Shown here: positions 8,131 to 18,455 of the stretch, in pieces | How positions within the stretch are numbered: position 1 is the stretch's first letter | How the letters are laid out: each line of letters begins with the position of its first letter | NCBI GenBank assembly: GCA_017746715.1 | Contig: JAGHZQ010000058.1 | Coordinates: 1-49,969 of the forward strand | From: Cyanobacteria bacterium SBLK | GTDB taxonomy: Bacteria; Cyanobacteriota; Cyanobacteriia; Cyanobacteriales; Spirulinaceae | Length of the DNA stretch: 49,969 nucleotides | Reading direction: 5' to 3' | Position numbers and translations under genes: made by a program | The notes under the pieces: model-generated | Told to the model about the DNA's origin: nothing | Seen by the model: only the letters and a program-made list of their open reading frames with translations | Databases searched by the model: none

Positions 8131-10722
8131 ATGCAGCCACCGAACTATAACAGCCTCCTGCAAAATATTTTAGGCCGTTCCCATTTCCTCCAACCCGAAA
8201 ATTTACCCGAACCCGATCGCCCCGATGCTGACAATATCATTGAATTTCTTGGAGACGAACTCCTGTGGAGTGAAACCATCGCAGCACGAAAACCCCGGTT
8301 CGAGTCAATTCCCACCACTCTCCCCAAACCCCTCAGAAGAGCGCTCAAAAAACAAGGAATCCAACAACTTTACTCCCATCAAGTCGAAACCCTCAATGCC
8401 ATTCGCGAGGGCAAAGATGTCATTCTCAGTACCGACACGGCAAGCGGTAAATCTTTGAGTGCCTATGTCCCCATCCTCGAAAGCATTCTCAAACATCAAT
8501 ATACAGCCCTTTCTTTTTACGGCTTAAAAGCACTGACCTCTGACCAAGGAGAAAAACTGACCGCTTTACTCGAAGGTATTCCCGAAGCCGTCCGTCCCCA
8601 ACTGGCAATGCTGACAGGAGACACCCGCAAAGAAGAACGAGAACGATTGCTCGAGCGATCGCCCGGTATCATCGGTGCAACTCCCGAACTCATCCATTAT
8701 GCCCTGCGCGGTATCTATTGGAGTCAGCCTTGGCAGCAGTTTCTCGCCAACCTGCGCTATGTCCTGCTCGACGAGGCTCACGCTTACAATGGGGCTTACG
8801 GGGCGAATATGGCCAACTTACTGCGACGGCTGAAACTGGCAGTCGATCGCTATGGAGGCAATTCTCGTCGATTGCAATTTATCTTTTTGAGTGCGACCGT
8901 GGGCAACCCCAGCCAACTCGCACGATCCTTGTCGGGAAGGCGACGCAAGCGCAACTCTACTCAAAGCGATCGCCTCGTTTGGATTCATCGAAGCGGTGCG
9001 GGAATGCCAGAGCGAGAATTAATTGTCGTCAAGCCCACCAACAACCCCAACCCGGATGCAGCGAAAATCCTGCTGTTTCTTTTGCGGCAAGGGTTGCGGG
9101 GCATTTGTTTCTGTAATGGGAGAGCAACAATTAAAAACCTGCTGGCCACCCTACGAACGGAGGCCGCCTCTCAAAAGTATCCCAATATTGAAGGGCAAAC
9201 GGCAATTTTTTATGGAGGATTGACGGGAGAGCGCCGCAGTGAAATTATAAGCGGACTTCAAGAGGGACGAATGCGCTGTCTTTTGAGTACCAGTGCTTTA
9301 GAAGCAGGCATCGATTTAGCCGAGTTGGATTTTGCCCTCATTCGAGGCTGGCCGGGTTCTTTGCAGGGTTTCCGACAGCGTATCGGGAGAGCGGGACGCA
9401 AGAATAAAGGATTGGCAATTTTTCTGCCCTTGGAGCGATCGCCGTTAGACCGCTACTACGCCCAGCACCCCGAACTCTTACTCTCTGCCCCCGCAGAACG
9501 AGTGTCCTTCAATGCCCGCTATCCCGTCGATTTGGGCAAGCATTTGATGTGCGCGGCAGTGGAAAGCGGCATCGAGAGCGATCGCCTGAAGCGCTATTTT
9601 GGTAAAACTGCTCCTCACATTGCCTCGGCTTTGTTAGAGCAAGGCGCATTGTGAAAAACGCGAGGACGCTTGTGGGCCAAGGGATTTCCCCATCGAGATA
9701 TCAACTTTCGCGGGGGGTTGGGAGGCAGCACGGTACGATTGACGAACGAACAGACGGGAGAAGCGATCGAGGAGATGAGTTTGGAAATTGCCTATCGAGA
9801 AGCGTTTTCGGGAGCAATCTACCGCACTCAAGACAGTGACGGGCAAATGGTAACTTATCATTCTTTGTCTCTCGATGTAGAAGCCCGTCAAGCCACCTTG
9901 CAACCGATTCCGGAAACTTCAACTTATACAGTGGCGGAAAGTCGCACCGATACTCGCATTTTACAGGATTTGGTCGCTCCCAAACAGTTGAAATTGAATT
10001 TATCGGAGGAGGCTAAAGAGGGTAATGCTTTTCTCCGTTTATCGTGGGGTGAGGTGAGTCATAGTATTTCCGGCTATCAAGTGCTGGTGAAAGAGTACGA
10101 GCAGACTTGTTTGAATCGTAAATGCGTCAATTACCGGGAAGCGTTACCGGGGCGAAAGTTTTGTCCGGTTTGCGGCAGGAGATCGCGCCGGGCAGAATTG
10201 ACAAAGGTGGTGGATGAGGTAGAATTCGAGCAACCGTATGCGATTCGATTTACCACTCCCATTACTCAAATTTCCTTCGATAAGACTGTTAATGAGTATT
10301 TGCAAAAATGCGCGTCGGGGTTGTTAAAGGGGGTAGAGTCGGATTCTGCGATCGCGGGAGTGTTGCGGGATTATCCGGCATCATTGCTGGGGGTGCATAG
10401 TTTCGGGCATCAGATTTTAGCGGCTTTTCCGTTGGTAGTGTTGGGATCGCTCAACGATGTGAACTATATCGTGGAAGCCAGAAACAGCAAGGATTGTGTC
10501 GGATATTTTTACGATTTGAGCGAGAGTGGGAATGGCAGTGCGGAGGCCATTTTTCGGCATTTGTCGAAGCTGGCTCGAGCGGGGGCAGCACTCGCTCGCA
10601 ATTGCGATTGTCAGTACGGTTGTCCGAAGTGTCTCATTTTGTCGGGGTGTCCGGATGGCAATCAGGCTTTGTTGAAACAGATGGGGTTATTATTGTGCGA
10701 TGCGATCGCGTCTATTTGCTAA
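8131..10722 (+). pseudogene. MrfA/YprA-like DEAD-box helicase with DUF1998-type tail, interrupted by an in-frame TGA
   Basis: The first 507 residues carry the helicase core: Walker A STDTASGKSL, LLDEAHAY (DEAH), FLSATVGNP (motif III), STSALEAGIDLAELD (motif V) and RQRIGRAGRK (motif VI). A TGA at 9652-9654 stops this frame. The next codons, in the same frame, resume the family sequence (RGRLWAKGFPHRDINFRGG). They run to 10722 with two cysteine clusters, CLNRKCVNY...FCPVCG and CDCQYGCPKCLILSGCP, as in DUF1998-type tails. MrfA-like enzymes are 3'-5' DNA helicases tied to nucleotide-excision-type repair; DrmA/DrmB of DISARM are relatives. ATG at 8131 is preferred over GTG at 8095. CGA to TGA is the simplest cause. 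A sequencing error or readthrough is possible. Confidence 0.85.
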
Positions 10723-10805
10723 ACTTTGTTGAAGAAAATCGGGTTTTGCTTTGATGTTCTTCTAAGCTCGGGATGCAATTCCATGTGAGGTTTTTACATT
10801 TAACG

Positions 10806-11144
10806 ATGAATAAGTATCTGGTTGAATTTCCTTTAGATGGCCAAGAAGGCGAATCGGTTGTGATTGAAGTTGAAGGAACTCCGCCACCAACTCCAACCGA
10901 CGATCGCATTGGGATTGGCGAAGATGTAATCCATAAGGCAAAACAGACGTTGGATGGGGCGATCGCGAAAATCAAGCCCGTTGCTAATGCGATTGTTGCT
11001 AAAGTTAAAGAGATTAACGAACCTGCCGACGAGGTTGAAGTGAAGTTTGGTTTAAAAATGAATGCTGAAGTGGGTGCAGTGATTGCTTCGGGGAATGCAG
11101 AAGCAACTTATGAAATCACTTTGAAGTGGAAGAAGCAATCGTGA
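10806..11144 (+). CDS. Trypsin-co-occurring domain protein (Trypco1/CU044_2847-like)
   Basis: A 112-residue protein opening MNKYLVEFPLDGQEGESVVI. It continues with a helical stretch (AKQTLDGAIAKIKPVANAIV) and ends in a beta hairpin with the pattern VKFGLKMNAEVGAVIASGNA and ATYEITLKWKK. This is the layout of the Trypco1 family, small beta/alpha domains found beside trypsin-like proteases in predicted NTP-dependent conflict systems. ATG at 10806 is chosen because the family begins exactly there. The next gene, 29 bases downstream, encodes a trypsin-STAND-WD40 protein, so the pairing matches the family name. A role as cargo, substrate or cofactor of the protease is inference. Confidence 0.85.
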   Translation: MNKYLVEFPLDGQEGESVVIEVEGTPPPTPTDDRIGIGEDVIHKAKQTLDGAIAKIKPVANAIVAKVKEINEPADEVEVKFGLKMNAEVGAVIASGNAEATYEITLKWKKQS

Positions 11145-11173
11145 ATTGAAATGGTATAGGAGGATTGACGCTT

Positions 11174-14100
11174 ATGGTAGCTTCTCTTGAGGTCGCGATC
11201 GCGAGGATTTACTCGAATTCGGGTAAGGCGATCGGTGCGGGTTTTTTGGTTTCAGACAAGTACGTTTTAACCTGCGCTCATGTGGTGGCTTTTGCTTTGG
11301 GAATTCGTGCCGATACTCCCAATCTGCCAACGGGGAAAATTTATTTAGATTTTCCCAGAGTGGATGCAGGACGGAAAATCGAGGCAAAGGTCATCTTTTG
11401 GCTTCCGGTGAATCCCGATCTCGCTCGAGAAGATATTGCAGGGTTGGAATTGTTGAATCCCATTCCAGACAATGCTCATCCCGTGCGTTTGTTGAACAGT
11501 GAGGATTTATGGGGGCATCAGTTTCGAGTTTTTGGATTTCCAGAAGGAAAATCTAATGGAGTTTGGGCTTCCGGTGTTTTGCGAGGAGGGACGGCTAAGG
11601 AATGGGTGCAACTCGAAGATGTGAAGGAGACGGGTTATCGCTTGGATAAAGGATTTAGCGGTGCGCCTGTATGGGATGAGGAATTGCAAGGGGTTGTAGG
11701 AATGGCAGTGGCCGCAGAACAGCAGAGGCAAGAGATTAAGGTGGCTTTTATCATTCCTGCGAATGTACTGGTGCAAGTATGGGAGGTTTTGCGAGAGAGA
11801 GCGATCGCTTCTTGTCCCTATCGAGGGTTATTTGCTTTTCGGGAAGAGGATGCACAATTCTTTTTTGGGCGGAAGGTCTTTACAGAACAATTGGTGGCTG
11901 AGGTGGCACAACGTCAGTTAGTGGCTGTGATTGGAGCGTCGGGAAGTGGCAAATCTTCGGTGGTGTTTGCTGGGTTGATTCCCCAGTTGAGAGAGCAGGG
12001 AGGATGGTTAATTGAGTCATTTCGTCCGGGCGATTGCCCTTTTCGCAATTTAGCAGCACGTTTGCTCCCACTATTGGAAGGACAGATGAGTGAAACGGAT
12101 CGCTTGGCTGAAGTTAAGAAATTAACAAAAAAATTAGACGAAGGGGAGTTAATTATAGGAGATGTACTCGAGCGGATTGTGGAGAAGAGATCGGGAGAAC
12201 GTTTGCTATTGGTAGCAGATCAGTTTGAGGAGTTGTATACATTGTGTCGGGAGGATGCAGAACGTCAGAGATTTTTGGATGGTCTGTTAGAGGCGTGCGA
12301 TCGCGTTTCTCGATTGACTTTGGTATTGACGTTACGGGCTGATTTTTTGAGTTATGCCTTATCCTATCGTCCTTTTGCCGATGCGTTGCAAAATGCAGAT
12401 GTGAAACTCGCACCGATGAATGAGGAAGAGTTGCGGGAAGTGGTGGAAATGCCTGCTGACAAATTAGGGATTCGTTTGGAGTCGGGGTTAACAGAACGAA
12501 TTTTAGAGGATGTGGAGAAGTCGCCGGGAAATTTGCCGTTATTGGAGTTTGCTTTAGAGCAGTTGTGGAGAAAGCAGGAAAATGGCAGTTTAACGCATGA
12601 GGCTTATGATGCGATCGGTGGAGTTGAGAAGGGGTTAGCTCAGTATGCTGAGGAAGTTTATGAGAAGCTAGGAGAAGAAGATCGAGAAAGAGCGCAGCGC
12701 GTTTTTATTCAATTGGTGCGTCCGGGGGAAGGAACTGAAGATACGCGGCGTTTGGCGACTCGTGGGGAAGTGGGAGAGGCAAATTGGGATTTGGTGACGC
12801 GGTTGGCAAGCGATCGGTTAGTGGTGACGAGTTGTAATGAAACTGGAGAAGAAACAGTTGAGGTCATTCATGAGGCATTAATTCGAGAATGGGGAACGTT
12901 GAGGAAGTGGATGAATGATAATCGAGAGTTTCGGACTTGGCAGGAGAGATTGAAGGTAAGGATACAGGAATGGGAGAAAATGAGCAAAGATGAAGAGGCA
13001 TTCTTACGAGGTGCATCGTTATTTGAAGCTAAAGACTGGCAACAACAACGGGGGGATGAGCTAAGTCAAAGCGAACAAGAGTTTATTGTTAAAAGTTTGG
13101 AGCATTGGAATAAAGAAAAAGAAGAATTAGAGCGTAAACGAAAGCGTACTATTTTGGGTCTTTCTGGAATTTCTTTGGTTGCTTTGATTTTAGCTTCAAT
13201 AGCCGGAGTTCAATGGCAACTTGCTGAATACCAAAGTAAAGTTTCGAGAGCGAGAGAATTAGCGGCAAAGGCTCAACTATTGAAAAATCAGGAGTTTAGA
13301 TTGCTGCCGCGTAGTCTTCTACTGGCGATAGAGTCAATGCAGAGATTTCCTTCTTTAGAAGCTGACCAATCTTTACGCTCAACTTTAGCTCTTTTTCCTC
13401 GATCTGTAGCAACTTTTAATCATAAAGAGCGAGTAGATAAAGTTACATTTAGTTCTGATGGTAAATATCTTGCTACAGCAAGTGGAAATACTTCAATCGT
13501 ATGGGAGATAAATACTCGAAAAAAAGTAATTCAAATAGAACATAAAAATCAAATAAATACAATAGCTTTGAGTCCTAATAAAAAATATTTAGCTACAGGG
13601 AGTGATGAAACTGTTATAATCTGGGATATTAATACTGGAAACCAAATATCTTATGTTAGACACGATACTGGAGGAATAAAGGTATTAGATAGAATAGAAA
13701 CTGTGATATTTAGTTCTACTAGTAAATATGTAATTGCTAAAAGCCGTGAGGGAAAAATAAAAGTTCTTGGATTAACTAAACAAAATATTCCAAAATATTT
13801 TAATACAAATGATGAAAAATCATTAAATGTTTTCGCTATTAGTTCTAATGCTCAATATATAGCTATAGACCAAGATGAAAAGATTCAAATTGTAGATGTG
13901 TCAAATCAAAGAGCAATAGCAGATCTGACAAAAAACAAAAACTTTTTTGGGGCTATTTTTAGTTCTGATAATAGATATATAGCTATACAAACAATAGACG
14001 GAGCAGAAGGAAAGGAAAAAGTTGTTATTATATGGGATATTATTGATAATAAGAAAGTTTCTGCCATAACAGCAGAAGAGTTTGTATATAGTGTTGAATT

Positions 14101-15670
14101 TAGTCCGGATAGTAAGCATTTAATTACATCAAGTGGTAATCCTTCTGATGGAGGTTTTTCCTCACCAGACATAGCAACAACAGTATGGGAAACTAATACT
14201 GGAAAAGAAATAGTTCGGATACAAACGGATACTATTGTTAGCACTGTTACGTTTAGTCCGGATGGTAAATATCTAGCTACACTCAGTAAAGAAGCTCAAG
14301 TATGGGAATTAGCCAGTGGAAAAGAAATTTTTCGGCTGAAGGCTGGTGAGAATTTTTATGCAGGTTCTACTCCTGTAGAATCAAATATAGAAGCTGTTGA
14401 ATTTAGTCCAGATAGTAAATATTTAGCAACAGGAAATCTTGACAAAACAGCACAAATTTGGGAATTATCTAATGGAGGAGAAGTTAATCGTATCAACAAT
14501 AAAAATTTTTATATGATTAACTCAAATGGTCAATATATAATTGAATTGAGAGACGCTTCTGTGAATGATTCTTTGATGGAAATTAGAGAATCAATGACCA
14601 ATAAAATATTTGACTATCTTGATTTTAAAGTGCTTTTCAATTTTATTTCTAATGATAAAGAAATTATCAAAAATAAAGAGCAATTCAAAGAAATTTTGAA
14701 ATTCATGAATATATTAAATAAAATTTATATTTCGGATATGAATCATGACAATCCTTTTCAGTTTCCAACCTTTGCCAATGAAATTTTGTTTAGTCCTGAT
14801 AGCAAATATATAGTAACAGCAAATAATTCTAAAATAAAAATTTGGAATATAGATAATAACAAAAACATCATCTACTTAAAACACACATTAAAATCTGATG
14901 AGGGGAGAGCATCAATGACTTTAAGTTCTGATAGTAAGTTTTTGGCAAGTTTAAGTTTTTCTATAGATTCTCAAACTGCTATTACTAGAATATGGGATAT
15001 TTACAGTGGTAAAGAATTGCAGTATTTTGAGAAAAAAATACAATTTGATCAAAATGTATTGGCAGACCCACAAGGAATTCATTCAGTAATTTTTAGCCCG
15101 AACAGACGTTATTTAATTACTGTCCCATTTATAGGTACTGAGGCACATATATGGGATTTAAAAAATGGCAAATTAGTGCTTAATATACATTACGATAATG
15201 AAATACATGATGTTAGTTTTAGTGCTGATAATAAATACTTAGCTATTACTGGGGCAAGAGAATTGCCAAATCGTTGGATAACTGGCGAAATACAAGTATT
15301 CCAATTAGCTAATGGCAAAAAAATATTTGGCTATCAACACGATACTTGGGGAGAAGATATTGCTTTTAGTTCTGATGGCAAATATTTAGCCGCAGCAGAT
15401 GGAGTTACTGCAAGAATATTTGAGGTGTCAAGTGGGGCCGAAGTGATTCGTATAAATCATGAATATGAAGTAGTATTTCTACAATTTAACCCAGATGGAA
15501 AATTCTTGATAACAACCGCATCTGATGGAATTACAAGAGTATGGAAACTACATTCTAAGGATTTAATTACTGAAGCCTGTCAGAGGCTAGCACGCAACCT
15601 GACACAAGAGGAATGGCAGCAATATTTTCCAAATGAAAAATATCATAAAACTTGTCCAAATCTACCTTGA
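11174..15670 (+). CDS. Trypsin-nSTAND ATPase-TM-WD40 conflict protein
   Basis: A 1498-residue protein. Residues 1-205 form a trypsin-like protease with His in VLTCAHVV, an Asp candidate in LAREDIAGLEL and Ser in KGFSGAPVW. Residues from about 214 (CPYRGLFAFREEDAQFFFGR) to 600 are an nSTAND1 ATPase, with Walker A GASGSGKSS near 254 and Walker B LLLVADQFEELY near 344. A TM segment lies around 660-685 (LGLSGISLVALILASIAGV). WD40 repeats (FSSDGKYLATAS, FSPDGKYLATLS, FSPDSKYLATGN) fill the C-terminal half, with less regular stretches between them. AGGAGGA at 11158-11164 supports ATG at 11174 over TTG at 11165. Family knowledge suggests that WD40 sensing drives STAND oligomerisation and protease activation. 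The WD40 half is markedly more AT-rich than the protease/ATPase half. Confidence 0.92.
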   Translation: MVASLEVAIARIYSNSGKAIGAGFLVSDKYVLTCAHVVAFALGIRADTPNLPTGKIYLDFPRVDAGRKIEAKVIFWLPVNPDLAREDIAGLELLNPIPDNAHPVRLLNSEDLWGHQFRVFGFPEGKSNGVWASGVLRGGTAKEWVQLEDVKETGYRLDKGFSGAPVWDEELQGVVGMAVAAEQQRQEIKVAFIIPANVLVQVWEVLRERAIASCPYRGLFAFREEDAQFFFGRKVFTEQLVAEVAQRQLVAVIGASGSGKSSVVFAGLIPQLREQGGWLIESFRPGDCPFRNLAARLLPLLEGQMSETDRLAEVKKLTKKLDEGELIIGDVLERIVEKRSGERLLLVADQFEELYTLCREDAERQRFLDGLLEACDRVSRLTLVLTLRADFLSYALSYRPFADALQNADVKLAPMNEEELREVVEMPADKLGIRLESGLTERILEDVEKSPGNLPLLEFALEQLWRKQENGSLTHEAYDAIGGVEKGLAQYAEEVYEKLGEEDRERAQRVFIQLVRPGEGTEDTRRLATRGEVGEANWDLVTRLASDRLVVTSCNETGEETVEVIHEALIREWGTLRKWMNDNREFRTWQERLKVRIQEWEKMSKDEEAFLRGASLFEAKDWQQQRGDELSQSEQEFIVKSLEHWNKEKEELERKRKRTILGLSGISLVALILASIAGVQWQLAEYQSKVSRARELAAKAQLLKNQEFRLLPRSLLLAIESMQRFPSLEADQSLRSTLALFPRSVATFNHKERVDKVTFSSDGKYLATASGNTSIVWEINTRKKVIQIEHKNQINTIALSPNKKYLATGSDETVIIWDINTGNQISYVRHDTGGIKVLDRIETVIFSSTSKYVIAKSREGKIKVLGLTKQNIPKYFNTNDEKSLNVFAISSNAQYIAIDQDEKIQIVDVSNQRAIADLTKNKNFFGAIFSSDNRYIAIQTIDGAEGKEKVVIIWDIIDNKKVSAITAEEFVYSVEFSPDSKHLITSSGNPSDGGFSSPDIATTVWETNTGKEIVRIQTDTIVSTVTFSPDGKYLATLSKEAQVWELASGKEIFRLKAGENFYAGSTPVESNIEAVEFSPDSKYLATGNLDKTAQIWELSNGGEVNRINNKNFYMINSNGQYIIELRDASVNDSLMEIRESMTNKIFDYLDFKVLFNFISNDKEIIKNKEQFKEILKFMNILNKIYISDMNHDNPFQFPTFANEILFSPDSKYIVTANNSKIKIWNIDNNKNIIYLKHTLKSDEGRASMTLSSDSKFLASLSFSIDSQTAITRIWDIYSGKELQYFEKKIQFDQNVLADPQGIHSVIFSPNRRYLITVPFIGTEAHIWDLKNGKLVLNIHYDNEIHDVSFSADNKYLAITGARELPNRWITGEIQVFQLANGKKIFGYQHDTWGEDIAFSSDGKYLAAADGVTARIFEVSSGAEVIRINHEYEVVFLQFNPDGKFLITTASDGITRVWKLHSKDLITEACQRLARNLTQEEWQQYFPNEKYHKTCPNLP

Positions 15671-16083
15671 AAAACCTCTTTTCAGTACAATTGTTCACAA
15701 GTAAAAAATTTATATCTCATGTCATGTCAGTCTGGCGATCGCCATTTTAAGAGGCACTTCCAATTTGGGTCGTTGCCAATTACTTCAAAATTGACCCCAA
15801 TCGCCTCAAAATGACTATCTTTGCCCTACACCCCGATCGCCCCGTGCAAAGAATTATAACCCGCTCGAATCGGCGATCGCATTACAAGGTCGAGAGACTC
15901 CTCAAAGATTTGCTTGTTGGAAAACAGGCTAAAAATTCTCGTAAAAGCATCCGAAAGTACCTCGAACTCACGAACATTGACGCGATCGAAGAAGTTCCGT
16001 TGTGAATTGCTAAACCGATCGGTGGAGGTCATCGACCAAATTGTATCGTTATACTGGGGATTCTAATCTAACGAAATGAAACC
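15671..16083. other. Intergenic region, with a doubtful 64-codon ORF
   Basis: These 413 bases separate the WD40 gene from the response regulator. An open frame at 15811-16005 (+) encodes a basic 64-residue peptide (HPDRPVQRIITRSNRRSHYK). I recognise no family and see no good ribosome-binding site. It contains two GCGATCGC-type sites, which can keep a frame open by chance. No terminator is clear after 15670. The last 70 bases before 16084 presumably carry the regulator promoter. Confidence 0.3.
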
Positions 16084-16761
16084 ATGAGTACGACAGCGAT
16101 CGCCTCTACCCTCACCGTTTTGATTGTCGAAGACGACCCCATGATGCAGGTTGGCCTCTCTACCGTAATCAACGAGCAAACTCATCTTACTATTGCTGCC
16201 AAAGCTGAAAATGGAGTGCAAGGCGTACAAGAAAGCCTCCGACTCAAACCCGATATCGTCCTCATGGACATCGGATTGCCCGAACTCGACGGTATTGAAG
16301 CCACCAAGCAGATTAAAGCCGAACTGCCCGATACTCGCGTTTTGATTCTAACTGCTTGCACCGATCGCCAGCAAGTTTTAGCCGCCTTTGCCAGTGGTGC
16401 AGATGCCTACTGCGTCAAAGGGGCAACCATCGAACAACTCAAAGCCGCTCTCACCGCAGCCAGCGAAGGTTCCGTCTATCTCGATGCACGCATTGCCGAT
16501 TGTATCCTCAAGCAACACCCCCCGCACTCCCCCCTTCCCCAAGGCAAGCCAGAGAATTTTGGCTTTAATAAGCGAGAACTAGAAATCGTCGAACTGATTG
16601 CCGAAGGCTACAACAACTCGGAAATCGGCGCAAAACTCAACCTCAGCACCAATACCATCAAAGGATACGTGCGACAAATCTTTGCCAAACTCCAAGTCAA
16701 CAGCCGCACCAAAGCCGCTCTCAAAGCATGGCATTGCGGACTCGTTAAACCGGAATTGTAA
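16084..16761 (+). CDS. NarL/FixJ-type response regulator
   Basis: A 225-residue two-domain regulator. The receiver domain begins LTVLIVEDDPMMQ (acidic pocket), has the phosphoacceptor Asp in IVLMDIGLPELDG and the Thr/Lys signature in LILTACTD and YCVKGA. The C-terminal LuxR-type helix-turn-helix reads FNKRELEIVELIAEGYNNSE and LSTNTIKGYVRQIFAKLQ. Phosphorylation would permit DNA binding and transcription control. Its 3' end overlaps the convergent REC-histidine kinase gene by 17 bases. This makes the kinase a reasonable but unproven partner; convergent genes are not an operon. Confidence 0.9.
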   Translation: MSTTAIASTLTVLIVEDDPMMQVGLSTVINEQTHLTIAAKAENGVQGVQESLRLKPDIVLMDIGLPELDGIEATKQIKAELPDTRVLILTACTDRQQVLAAFASGADAYCVKGATIEQLKAALTAASEGSVYLDARIADCILKQHPPHSPLPQGKPENFGFNKRELEIVELIAEGYNNSEIGAKLNLSTNTIKGYVRQIFAKLQVNSRTKAALKAWHCGLVKPEL

Positions 16762-17851
16762 ACCAAAACTGACTGCCCCGACCGGGTTTGGACTTCACCC
16801 CGATGCGTCCCCCGTGTGCCTCGACAATCTGGCGACAAATGTAGAGTCCCAACCCCAAACCCTCCTGTTTCTTACCCTGACCCCGGACGTAGCGATCGAA
16901 TAAACGCCCGCACTGTTGTGGGGGAATGCCGATGCCGTTATCCGCAACGATGCAGCGAACTTCTGTTTCCTTGGGAATGGCTGCAACGGTCAACTTCAAT
17001 CCCGGTTTGTTGTACTTGAGGGCATTGCCGATGAGATTATCGAAAATGCGAGCCAACTGGTCGGGATCGGCTTCGATGTGAGGTAAATCCTTGGGAATGC
17101 GATAGTCCAATTGAACTTGATGTCGCTCGAACATCGATCGCCATTCTCGCAGCAAAGATTTGGTAAACGTCGGTAAAACTACCCATTGAGGCTGAAGCGA
17201 AATTGCCTCGGTTTCGGGAGTCTCCGTGGTTAGGGAGTCGATGAGGCGCAACAGGCGATCGCAACTTTGCACCATCGTTTCCCGCATCGATCGCTCTAAA
17301 ATGGCTTGACCTGCCTCGTTAGAATGCGCTCCTCGCAAGGTCATTCCGAGTCCCGCTACCGGGTTGCGGAGGTCGTGGGAAACGGTATGGAGGAGGACTT
17401 GCAACCGCTCTTGTGCGGCTTGGCGATCGCGGATTTCTCGAGCGAGTTGTTGGTTTTGGTGCTGCAACTGTTCTTTTTGTTGGCTCAATTGCAACTGGGT
17501 ACCGACTCGCATGAGGATTTCTTCCTCTTGAAAGGGTTTGGTAATGTAGTCCACCCCACCTACTTGAAAGGCTTTCACTTTATCGAAAACGCCATTCAAG
17601 GCACTGAGAAAGAGGATGGGTACGGGTTGCAGGGTAGGAATGCTCTTGAGTTGGCGGCAGACTTCGTATCCGTCGATATCGGGTAACTTAATATCCAAGA
17701 GGATTAAATCCGGAATTTGCTTTTGAACGGCGGTTAAGGCACGCTGACCGTTGAGGGCATTCCTCACTCGATAACCCCGCTGTTCCAGCATGGAGGAGAG
17801 CAGGCGCAGGTTTTCTGGGCGATCGTCAACGATTAGGATATCGGCATTCAT
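16745..17851 (-). CDS. Response-regulator/histidine-kinase fusion
   Basis: A 368-residue protein with an N-terminal receiver domain (ADILIVDDRPENLRLL; phosphoacceptor Asp in LILLDIKLPDIDGYEV; YITKPF) and a coiled-coil linker (QQKEQLQHQNQQLAREI). A HisKA-type dimerisation helix follows, with the phospho-His in HTVSHDLRNPVAG. The C-terminal HATPase_c domain carries the N box FDNLIGNALKYN, G1 DNGIGIP and G2 GLGLGLYICRQIVEAHGG. There is no TM segment, so it is cytoplasmic. REC-first hybrid kinases are common in cyanobacteria and usually act in phosphorelays. It converges on the NarL-type regulator and ends inside it. The signal is unknown. Confidence 0.92.
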   Translation of the reverse strand: MNADILIVDDRPENLRLLSSMLEQRGYRVRNALNGQRALTAVQKQIPDLILLDIKLPDIDGYEVCRQLKSIPTLQPVPILFLSALNGVFDKVKAFQVGGVDYITKPFQEEEILMRVGTQLQLSQQKEQLQHQNQQLAREIRDRQAAQERLQVLLHTVSHDLRNPVAGLGMTLRGAHSNEAGQAILERSMRETMVQSCDRLLRLIDSLTTETPETEAISLQPQWVVLPTFTKSLLREWRSMFERHQVQLDYRIPKDLPHIEADPDQLARIFDNLIGNALKYNKPGLKLTVAAIPKETEVRCIVADNGIGIPPQQCGRLFDRYVRGQGKKQEGLGLGLYICRQIVEAHGGRIGVKSKPGRGSQFWFTIPV

Positions 17852-18011
17852 CGGAAGCGAGAAAAATACACATTCAAGACAACTCGATCGGTAATTTACT
17901 ACTTTACAATGTATTTTTGAAATTGTTGTCTGTCTGTGGGTGATTCACAAGGCTATTTTGAGCAAAATTTCCGCGCATCCCCTAAGCCGTAACCTTTCCG
18001 GAATTACAAAC

Positions 18012-18407
18012 CTAGCAGCTTTGTGGCAAACGGCTCTTGGCTAGTGCGATCGCTTCCCGTGCTTTGGCTTCTCGCACTTCCTCCTCCTCGCATTCTACAG
18101 CTTCTTCAAGGAGGCTAAGAACCTCTGGGGGCGGGTGCTGAAAATGTTCGATCCAAAAAGAGCGAGGATCGGCGATCGCTTCATCGGCTTGCAATTCCGA
18201 TCGTAGAAAATCTTTGATTTGTTCTGCGCGATCGGCAATTTGAAAACCGTATTGAAAAAAGTTGGACAAATAGCTAGGTCGATCTGCATAGCAACCTGCC
18301 GAAATATTATCCCCCAATTCATCTTCAAGGCGATAGAGTTCTTCGAGTGCTTCGCGGTCGTTGGGGTTTCTCAGCAAGCGATCGCAAGGATTGTCTTGAG
18401 TCGTCAT
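18012..18407 (-). CDS. Small acidic hypothetical protein downstream of the ubiquitin-like operon
   Basis: A 131-residue protein that I do not recognise. It is predicted to be mostly helical and acidic. It opens with NPCDRLLRNPNDREALEELY and ends with a Glu-rich helix (EEAVECEEEEVREAKAREA). It has no signal peptide, membrane segment or catalytic motif. The start is well supported: GGAGGA lies just upstream of the ATG. It begins 48 bases after the DUF6527 gene on the same strand, so it could be the last gene of that operon, or an independent gene. Base composition is similar to the neighbours. Confidence 0.6.
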   Translation of the reverse strand: MTTQDNPCDRLLRNPNDREALEELYRLEDELGDNISAGCYADRPSYLSNFFQYGFQIADRAEQIKDFLRSELQADEAIADPRSFWIEHFQHPPPEVLSLLEEAVECEEEEVREAKAREAIALAKSRLPQSC

Positions 18408-18455
18408 TGTTTCCTCCGTACTATGGTGAACTTTATCGAAAATTGCGATCGCATT

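Noticed and set aside
15811..16005. A 64-codon gene before the response regulator
   Set aside because: No ribosome-binding site or family; GCGATCGC-type sites can keep such a frame open. It is mentioned only within the intergenic entry.
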